DNA of 5,037 nt from an uncultured Oscillospiraceae bacterium (GTDB lineage: Bacteria; Bacillota; Clostridia; Oscillospirales; Ruminococcaceae): the NCBI GenBank assembly GCA_910578755.1, contig CAJTSZ010000134.1:1-5037 (forward strand). Direction: 5' to 3'. Both the position numbers and the translations under genes were made by a program. The notes beneath the pieces were generated by a model. It was given only the letters and a program-made list of their open reading frames with translations. It searched no databases and was not told the origin of the DNA. Shown here in pieces: positions 1 to 5,037 of the stretch (within the stretch, counting starts at the first letter, position 1; the number at the start of each line of letters is the position of its first letter).

Positions 1-1
1 A

Positions 2-361
2 GGATATCCTCCAAATTTTCAACTTCCTAAACGGCAGAGAAATGAAGATGCACTTAATATTCCAAAATTGACGAAAATTTTTAGAGAATCAATAATATAC
101 GAATCAATTCACGAAATTAACAAAGAAGAAAAAAATGCCGAAAAATTAACCGCTTTGGATAAAGAACTGAAGGACCTGTACCAGGAAGTTATGGAAAACC
201 CCAACATGGTTGCTTTTAACGAAGCAAAGCATGAGCTGGATGCCATGATGACTTTTATTAACGAAATTTTAATGGGTGCCGTAAACGGGGAAGACCCAGC
301 CACCATTGAACATCAGGAAGGCTGCGGCGGAAACTGCGCAAGCTGCGGCGGCTGCCACTAA
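2..361 (+). CDS. YlbF/YmcA-family protein with cysteine-rich C-terminal tail, 5' end not in window
   Basis: The frame is open from base 2 to the TAA at 359-361. Residue numbers here count from the TTG at 68. The helical, charged stretch from about residue 16 (HEINKEEKNAEKL...) through MENPNMVAFNEAKHELD and the NGEDP segment matches my memory of short clostridial YlbF-family proteins encoded just before mutS. The last 12 residues form CX3CX2CX2CH (C86, C90, C93, C96, H97), a likely metal or Fe-S ligand set. In Bacillus subtilis, YlbF (RicF) acts with YmcA and YaaT in a complex that carries Fe-S clusters and modulates RNase Y, but this gene need not have that role. No ribosome binding site precedes the TTG at 68 and there is no ATG or GTG upstream in frame, so the true start probably lies left of the window. 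The first ~37 codons (GYPPNFQLPKRQ...) do not look like the family and are AT-rich; the protein may be chimeric or truncated. Family call fairly sure, start unknown. Confidence 0.75.
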   Translation, partial: GYPPNFQLPKRQRNEDALNIPKLTKIFRESIIYESIHEINKEEKNAEKLTALDKELKDLYQEVMENPNMVAFNEAKHELDAMMTFINEILMGAVNGEDPATIEHQEGCGGNCASCGGCH

Positions 362-374
362 GTTAAAATAAAGC

Positions 375-415
375 GGGAGGGAAAGTAAAGCGCGAGCTTC
401 CCCTCCCATTTTCTT
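375..415 (+). terminator. Rho-independent terminator after the YlbF-family gene
   Basis: GGGAGGGAAAG (375-385) pairs with CTTCCCCTCCC (397-407), giving an 11-bp stem with one A-C mismatch and an 11-base loop. ATTTTCTT follows directly (408-415). The stem begins 14 bases after the YlbF-family stop codon. It should end most transcription from upstream, leaving only 38 bases before mutS. The complementary strand also has a T-rich stretch beyond the stem, so weak termination in the other direction is possible, but no convergent gene is visible. Confidence 0.85.
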
Positions 416-423
416 ACCATTTT

Positions 424-436
424 AAGGGTATCCCTT
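424..436 (+). promoter_or_regulatory. Small hairpin in the mutS leader
   Basis: AAGGG (424-428) and CCCTT (432-436) can form a 5-bp stem with a TAT loop, ending 4 bases before the mutS Shine-Dalgarno. It has no T-run after it, so it is not a terminator. It could affect ribosome access if it lies in the mRNA, but a stem this short can arise by chance. Confidence 0.3.
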
Positions 437-440
437 GTAG

Positions 441-448
441 AAAGGCGG
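441..448 (+). promoter_or_regulatory. mutS ribosome binding site
   Basis: AAAGGCGG, an imperfect Shine-Dalgarno (C in place of A in AGGAGG), ends 5 bases before the ATG at 454. It supports that start codon, which also gives the usual MutS N terminus (M-x-Q-Y-M-D-I-K). It is weaker than the site in front of mutL. Confidence 0.75.
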
Positions 449-453
449 TTATT

Positions 454-3060
454 ATGGCAGAACTTTCCCCTATGATGCAGCAATATATGGACATTAAGCA
501 AAAACACAAGGATCACCTTCTGTTTTTTCGCCTGGGTGACTTTTATGAAATGTTTTTTGAAGACGCCAAAATTGCTTCCAAAGAATTAGAACTCACCTTA
601 ACCGGCCGCAACTGCGGCCAGGACGAGCGCGCCCCCATGTGCGGCGTCCCTTACCACAGCTGTGACGCATACATTGCCCGGCTGATTAAAAAGGGCTATA
701 AGGTGGCTATTTGCGACCAAATGGAGGACCCCGCCACGGCCAAGGGGATTGTGAAACGGGAAGTTACCAGGGTAATTACCCCAGGTACTGTTTTGGAAAC
801 CACCATGCTGGACGAAGGGGCCAACAACTATATTGCCTCCATTTACATAGAAAACGGCGCCTATGGCGTTGCTTTTTCCGATATTTCTACAGGCGAGGTC
901 CATGTTACTCAAATTACCGATAAGGCGGACGAACGCCTGCAAAATGAGTTAAGCAAGTTTACGCCCTCTGAAGTTATTTTTAACGAAGATTTTTTAGAAA
1001 AAAAAGAAATTGCCGATTTTATGAAGCTGAAAATTCATTGCTCGGCAGATGTTTTTGAAGATGAAAAATATAATCGGGCTCAATGCGAAAATTTAGTGTT
1101 GTCCCATTTTAAAAAAAGCAGCCTTGCAGAACTGCAAATAGATGAAAAACCTCTCATTGTTTGCGCCTTAGGCGCCTTGCTGGCTTATTTGTACAATACA
1201 CAGCAGCATGGGCTGGACTGTTTAAATACCATAGATGTTTACGAGGATAAACACTATATGTCTTTGGATTTAATCGCCCGCCGCAATTTGGAGCTTACCC
1301 AAACCCTGCGCTCCGGTGAAAAACGGGGCACCCTTCTCTGGGTATTGGATAAAACAAAAACAGCCATGGGCAAGCGGCTCCTTCGCTCCACCATAGAAAA
1401 ACCCCTTATTGATCCTACCGCTATTAACAAGCGCCTAAATTCTGTAGAGGAGCTGATGCAGAACACCATTGCCCTCCAGGATATTACCCAGGTCCTCTCC
1501 GGTATTTTTGATTTGGAACGCTTAATTACCCGCATCGTGTACGGCAATGTAACACCAAGGGAGTTAAAGTCCCTGCAATTTACCTCTGAAAAGCTGCCTG
1601 TGCTCCGGGAACTGACAAGCAGTGTAAAAGCAGCCTACTTGAAGCGGCTGCAAAAGGACATTGACGGGCTGGAGGATGTGTGCAGCCTGATTGCCCAAGC
1701 TATTGAGGAGGAACCGCCTCTGCTTCTGCGGGACGGCGGCGTAATCAAGCCCGGCTACAGCCAGGAGTTGGACGAACTGCGGGATATTGTCCACAATACA
1801 AAAGGTGTGCTCACAAAAATAGAAACCCGGGAACGGGAAAAAACAGGCATTAAAAATTTAAAAATCGGCTACAACAATGTGTTTGGCTACTTTTTGGAGG
1901 TAACAAAAACCAACAGCTCCCTGGTGCCCGATACTTACATCCGCAAGCAAACCTTAACTAACAGCGAACGGTACATTACACAGGAGCTAAAGGAACTGGA
2001 ACAAACTATTTTGGGTGCGCGGGAAAAAATCCTCATGCTGGAAAGCCGCCTCTACGAGGATGTGCGCCAAAAAATTGCCAGCCAGCTCCACCGGGTACAG
2101 CGCACCGCCAACGCCATTTCCCAGCTGGATGTTTTTTGCTCCTTTGCCCAGGTCGCCATTGAAAACAACTATTGCCGGCCAAATGTGGATCTTTCCGGAA
2201 CCATTTCCATTACAGAAGGCCGCCACCCCGTAGTGGAATGTATTTTAGGGGACAGAATGTTTGTTTCCAACGATACCTATTTGGATAATGCCCAGGATCG
2301 GGTAGCCATTATTACCGGCCCAAATATGGCGGGAAAATCTACCTATATGCGCCAAACAGCCCTCATTGTCCTCATGGCCCAAATTGGCAGCTTTGTTCCG
2401 GCAAAAGCCGCCACCATTGGCGTTGTGGACGGCATTTATACCCGGGTGGGCGCCTCGGACGATTTAAGCTCCGGCCAATCCACCTTTATGGTGGAAATGA
2501 GCGAGGTAGCCCACATCTTAAAAAACGCTACAGCCAACAGCCTGCTTATTTTGGATGAAATTGGCCGCGGCACCTCCACCTTTGACGGTATGAGCATTGC
2601 CCGCGCCGTATTGGAGTTTATTGCCAACAAGCGCAAGCTGGGGGCAAAAACATTGTTTGCAACCCATTACCACGAGCTTACCGAGCTGGAGGAGCAGGTA
2701 GAAGGGGTAAAAAACTATAACATTGCCGTTAAGAAAAACGGGGAAGATATTATTTTCCTGCGGCGCATTGTCCGCGGCGGCACCGACGACAGCTACGGCA
2801 TTTACGTTTCCCGCCTTGCGGGCATCTCCAACGAAATTGTAAAGCGTGCGGAGGAAATTTTACAGGCCCTGGAAAGCGGCAGCCCTGTTACAACCCGTAT
2901 TCGGGAAGGCAGGCGCCGCCAGCAGGAGCAGGAGGAGCAGATGCTGCTGGTGCAGGCAGATGATTCCGAAGTGGTCCGCCGACTAAAGGAAGTAAATGTG
3001 GACAAAATGACTCCTGTTCAGGCCCTTTTGTTCCTTTCCGAATTAAAACAACTGCTGTAG
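454..3060 (+). CDS. mutS: DNA mismatch repair protein MutS
   Basis: MutS binds mismatches and small insertion/deletion loops on DNA, then uses ATP to become a sliding clamp that recruits MutL. At 868 aa it is full length (E. coli 853). The mismatch-reading Phe-X-Glu is F30-Y31-E32 in GDFYEMF, followed by PMCGVPYH (61-68). The connector domain includes YGVAFSDISTGE (from 137). The core and clamp include GYNNVFGYFLEV (472-483). In the ATPase domain, Walker A is GPNMAGKS (622-629), the signature loop is SSGQST (672-677), Walker B is LLILDE with D701-E702, and the H-loop His is H738 in ATHYHE. The C-terminal tail has a Q/E-rich stretch and then QMLLV (829-833), placed where a sliding-clamp peptide usually sits. 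All catalytic residues I can check are present, so it should be active. An A8 run lies at 998-1005. mutL follows 63 bases downstream on the same strand, probably in the same operon. Confidence 0.99.
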   Translation: MAELSPMMQQYMDIKQKHKDHLLFFRLGDFYEMFFEDAKIASKELELTLTGRNCGQDERAPMCGVPYHSCDAYIARLIKKGYKVAICDQMEDPATAKGIVKREVTRVITPGTVLETTMLDEGANNYIASIYIENGAYGVAFSDISTGEVHVTQITDKADERLQNELSKFTPSEVIFNEDFLEKKEIADFMKLKIHCSADVFEDEKYNRAQCENLVLSHFKKSSLAELQIDEKPLIVCALGALLAYLYNTQQHGLDCLNTIDVYEDKHYMSLDLIARRNLELTQTLRSGEKRGTLLWVLDKTKTAMGKRLLRSTIEKPLIDPTAINKRLNSVEELMQNTIALQDITQVLSGIFDLERLITRIVYGNVTPRELKSLQFTSEKLPVLRELTSSVKAAYLKRLQKDIDGLEDVCSLIAQAIEEEPPLLLRDGGVIKPGYSQELDELRDIVHNTKGVLTKIETREREKTGIKNLKIGYNNVFGYFLEVTKTNSSLVPDTYIRKQTLTNSERYITQELKELEQTILGAREKILMLESRLYEDVRQKIASQLHRVQRTANAISQLDVFCSFAQVAIENNYCRPNVDLSGTISITEGRHPVVECILGDRMFVSNDTYLDNAQDRVAIITGPNMAGKSTYMRQTALIVLMAQIGSFVPAKAATIGVVDGIYTRVGASDDLSSGQSTFMVEMSEVAHILKNATANSLLILDEIGRGTSTFDGMSIARAVLEFIANKRKLGAKTLFATHYHELTELEEQVEGVKNYNIAVKKNGEDIIFLRRIVRGGTDDSYGIYVSRLAGISNEIVKRAEEILQALESGSPVTTRIREGRRRQQEQEEQMLLVQADDSEVVRRLKEVNVDKMTPVQALLFLSELKQLL
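998..1005 (+). repeat. A8 mononucleotide run inside mutS
   Basis: Eight consecutive A bases lie within GAA AAA AAA GAA (E-K-K-E) in the connector-domain coding region, just after a T6 run (990-995). A second run of seven A lies at 1111-1117. Slippage by one base would truncate MutS early. This is a sequence fact; any biological role is inference. Confidence 0.6.
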
Positions 3061-3061
3061 G

Positions 3062-3088
3062 GTGCCAATGGCCATACCCCATTGGCGC
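3062..3088 (+). promoter_or_regulatory. Hairpin between mutS and mutL
   Basis: GTGCCAATGG (3062-3071) pairs with CCATTGGCGC (3079-3088), a 10-bp stem with one T-G wobble and a 7-base loop, starting 1 base after the mutS stop. The bases that follow (GCAATTAAAAATG) have no T-run, so it should not act as an intrinsic terminator. It more likely serves as an mRNA stability, processing or pause element within a mutS-mutL transcript; that role is inferred. Confidence 0.6.
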
Positions 3089-3106
3089 GCAATTAAAAAT
3101 GAAGCT

Positions 3107-3114
3107 AAAGGAGG
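3107..3114 (+). promoter_or_regulatory. mutL ribosome binding site, possibly masked by a hairpin
   Basis: AAAGGAGG is a near-perfect Shine-Dalgarno, with 9 bases between AGGAGG and the ATG at 3124, and it fixes that start. AAGGA (3108-3112) can also pair with TCCTT (3119-3123), which directly abuts the ATG, across a 6-base loop. The ribosome site could therefore be partly hidden in the free mRNA. The stem is only 5 bp, so the effect may be slight. Confidence 0.8.
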
Positions 3115-3123
3115 GGAATCCTT

Positions 3124-5037
3124 ATGGGGAAAATCAACATACTGCAAAAGCAGGTTGCAGATCTTATTGCCGCAGGCGAGGTGGTGGAGCGCCCGGCTTC
3201 CGCCGTTAAAGAAATGATTGAAAATTCCATTGACGCCGGCGCTACCTTAATTACAGTGGAAATAAAAAACGGGGGTATTACGTACCTGCGTGTCAGCGAT
3301 AATGGAAGCGGCATTGCCCCGGAGGATGTCCCCCTGGTATTTTTACGCCATGCCACCAGCAAAATTGCCTGCGAGGAGGACCTGAACCATATTGGAACAT
3401 TGGGCTTCCGCGGGGAGGCAATGGCTTCCATTGCGGCAGTAAGCAGGGTAGAGCTGTTGACCAAAACAGCAAAAGCGCTGGAAGGCGTGAGGTATATTAT
3501 TCATGGCGGCGAAGAGGTGGAGCAGGGTGCCGCCGGCTGCCCCCAGGGCACCACAATTATTGCCCGGGATTTGTTTTACAATACCCCCGCCCGTATGAAA
3601 TTTTTAAAAAAGGATAGTTCAGAAGCAAACTCCGTAGCAGCAGCGGTGGAAAAAGCAGCCCTTGCCCATCCAGAAATTTCTTTTAAACTAATTCGGGAAG
3701 GCCAAATAAAGCTGCATACCCCAGGGGACAGCAAACTGATTTCTGCCATCCATGCTGTTTACGGCAGGGATTTTGCTTCCAGCATGGTGCCGGTACAATA
3801 TGAAAGCAACGGAATCATTGCGGAAGGGTATATTTGCAAGCCGGCGGCCTCCAGGGGAAACCGTACAATGCAAAGCTTTTTTATTAACGGCCGCTTTGTA
3901 AAAAGCCGCACCATGATGGCCGCTTTAGAAGAAGCCTATAAACATTCCATTATGGTGGGCAAATTTCCCGCCTGTGTGTTAAACTTAAAAGTTGCTTATT
4001 CGGAAACGGATGTCAATGTGCATCCGGCTAAAATTGAAGTCCGCTTCAGCAACGAAAAGCTGGTGTTTGACACTGTATACTACGGCGTCAAATCTGCCTT
4101 GCAGCAGCACGATTATTCCTTAAATTTGAACGCGCCGCCTAAAAAGGGAAATCCGTATTCCTTTGAAAAACACCGGGAAATTGTCCAAACTAAAATTACC
4201 GCCCAGGAGTTCCGCAAGCAGTATGCAGCAGAACCACTGCCACAAAAAGCGGAACGTGGTGTTTCACCCTCTCCCCAAAAAGAGAGTTTTCCAAGGGAAA
4301 ACCAGTGGCAAAACAGCCTGCTGGCCGATTGCCCAGCACAAAGCTACTACCAAGCCGGCACAGCAAAAAAACAAACGAGAATAATTGACAATGAAGGAAA
4401 AAAGGCTTGTTTAAAGGAAAATATACTGACAAGTAAAACACCTTTACAGCAAAACAACACAAAAACTCCGCCCAATTCCTGGGAAAAACAGGGCGTTGCC
4501 TCCCTTGAGCCAAAGGAAAATAAATGCCAAACGCCGGTTCCCTCCAATTTACAAGTGGCTGCGGCGGCGGACGGCAAATGGGAGGGTTCCCGGCTGATTG
4601 GGGAATTATTTGCTACCTATATTTTACTGGAAAACCAAAACGAACTGCTGATAATTGATAAGCACGCAGCCCACGAAAGGCTGCTTTTCCAGCAGTTAAA
4701 AAAATTAGACTTAACCAGCAGCAGGCAGTGCCTGCTTGCCCCGGTGGTAGTTACCTTAAGCAAGGAGGATTACCAGGGTGTTCTGGAGGGAATAGAACTG
4801 TTTGAAAAAATAGGGTTTTTAGTGGAGGATTTCGGCGGGCAGGATATCCTTGTTCGTGAGGTTCCGGTGTCCCTGCCGGAATGTGACATCCGCGCCATTG
4901 TGGAAGAAGCCGCCCATAATATTGCCCTCCATAAAAACGACCTTACCCCAGAGGTTGTGGACAGCCTTCTCCACAATATTGCCTGCCGCAGCGCTGTAAA
5001 AGCCCACGATAAAAATACGGCTGTGGAACTGGAGCAA
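3124..5037 (+). CDS. mutL: DNA mismatch repair protein MutL (endonuclease type), 3' end beyond window
   Basis: MutL couples MutS recognition to strand removal. 638 codons are open with no stop; the tail with the expected C-terminal CPHGRP-type metal motif lies off the edge. The GHKL ATPase domain (1 to ~335) has E30 (catalytic base) and N34 in KEMIENSIDAG, DNGSG (59-63), RHATSK (75-80), GTLGFRGEA (91-99), LFYNTPAR (150-157), FFINGRFV (252-259) and VNVHPAKIEVRF (297-308). A polar Q/K/N/P-rich linker spans ~340-485. The C-terminal domain begins near 486, with the endonuclease motif DKHAAHERLLFQ at 512-523, a clamp-binding QCLLAP at 535-540 and ACRSAVKA at 620-627. This is the MutH-independent, nicking type of MutL. 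The last position of the usual DQHA(X)2E(X)4E motif is Q523 instead of Glu. It is longer than B. subtilis MutL (627 aa), mainly through the linker. The start is chosen from the strong ribosome binding site. Confidence 0.98.
   Translation, partial: MGKINILQKQVADLIAAGEVVERPASAVKEMIENSIDAGATLITVEIKNGGITYLRVSDNGSGIAPEDVPLVFLRHATSKIACEEDLNHIGTLGFRGEAMASIAAVSRVELLTKTAKALEGVRYIIHGGEEVEQGAAGCPQGTTIIARDLFYNTPARMKFLKKDSSEANSVAAAVEKAALAHPEISFKLIREGQIKLHTPGDSKLISAIHAVYGRDFASSMVPVQYESNGIIAEGYICKPAASRGNRTMQSFFINGRFVKSRTMMAALEEAYKHSIMVGKFPACVLNLKVAYSETDVNVHPAKIEVRFSNEKLVFDTVYYGVKSALQQHDYSLNLNAPPKKGNPYSFEKHREIVQTKITAQEFRKQYAAEPLPQKAERGVSPSPQKESFPRENQWQNSLLADCPAQSYYQAGTAKKQTRIIDNEGKKACLKENILTSKTPLQQNNTKTPPNSWEKQGVASLEPKENKCQTPVPSNLQVAAAADGKWEGSRLIGELFATYILLENQNELLIIDKHAAHERLLFQQLKKLDLTSSRQCLLAPVVVTLSKEDYQGVLEGIELFEKIGFLVEDFGGQDILVREVPVSLPECDIRAIVEEAAHNIALHKNDLTPEVVDSLLHNIACRSAVKAHDKNTAVELEQ

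Noticed and set aside
1..10. Palindrome AGGATATCCT at the window start, repeated exactly at 4841-4850
   Set aside because: Ten bases recurring once in 5 kb is weak evidence. The second copy is ordinary MutL coding sequence (Q-D-I-L) and the flanks differ, so I do not call it an element end.
68..70. TTG as the true start of the YlbF-family gene
   Set aside because: No Shine-Dalgarno lies upstream and the frame stays open to the window edge, so the start is probably outside the window.
86..108. Direct repeat GAATCAAT at 86-93 and 101-108
   Set aside because: It is eight bases in a very AT-rich stretch, and with no matching inserted element it is not convincing as a target duplication.
598..942. 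114-aa open frame on the - strand inside mutS
   Set aside because: It lies opposite the conserved MutS N-terminal and connector coding sequence, its translation has no recognisable motif, and strong MutS motifs explain the DNA.
2922..2940. CAG/GAG-rich stretch near the mutS 3' end as a tandem repeat or phase-variation tract
   Set aside because: The units are mixed Gln and Glu codons with no perfect repeating unit, so it is best read as a charged, flexible protein segment.
3105..3464. 119-aa open frame on the - strand inside mutL
   Set aside because: It is a shadow of the highly conserved MutL ATPase motifs, with a composition typical of antisense translation.
4163..4513. Overlapping open frames on both strands (+ 4163-4384, - 4196-4513) in the MutL linker
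   Set aside because: The linker is weakly constrained and low in complexity, so chance frames are expected. Neither product resembles a known protein, and the mutL frame stays open throughout.

Overview
The window carries the core of a bacterial DNA mismatch-repair locus and looks like ordinary chromosome from a low-to-mid GC Firmicute. It is most likely a clostridial gut-type lineage of the Ruminococcaceae/Oscillospiraceae kind. This rests on the gene order (a YlbF-family gene with a cysteine-rich tail, then mutS, then mutL, all on the + strand), on strong AAGGAGG-type ribosome binding sites, and on a MutL carrying the endonuclease motifs found in bacteria that lack MutH. The taxonomic guess comes from family knowledge, not from any search.

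Layout. Bases 2-361 hold the 3' part of a small YlbF/YmcA-family gene, open to the left edge of the window and ending in a CX3CX2CX2CH tail. A strong intrinsic terminator (375-415) follows. mutS runs from 454 to 3060 (868 aa, complete). A 63-base gap with a 10-bp hairpin and a good Shine-Dalgarno leads into mutL, which starts at 3124 and runs off the right edge at 5037 (638 codons seen). No stretch over 300 bases lacks a gene. I see no RNA gene, insertion sequence, CRISPR array or gene on the - strand.

How the genes work together. MutS recognises mispairs and small loops and recruits MutL. Here MutL carries DKHA(X)2E and ACR motifs, so it is probably the nicking enzyme itself, steered by the replication sliding clamp. 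Clamp-binding-like peptides can be seen in both proteins (QMLLV near the MutS C terminus, QCLLAP in the MutL C-terminal domain). The terminator suggests mutS-mutL form a transcription unit at least partly separate from the YlbF-family gene.

I found no evidence of an undescribed system. The point most worth a second look is the left end. The first ~110 bases are AT-rich (about 29% GC over 1-120) and, although in frame with the YlbF-like core, do not resemble the N-terminal half expected for that family. This could be a rearrangement, an element boundary, an assembly chimera or a divergent N terminus.
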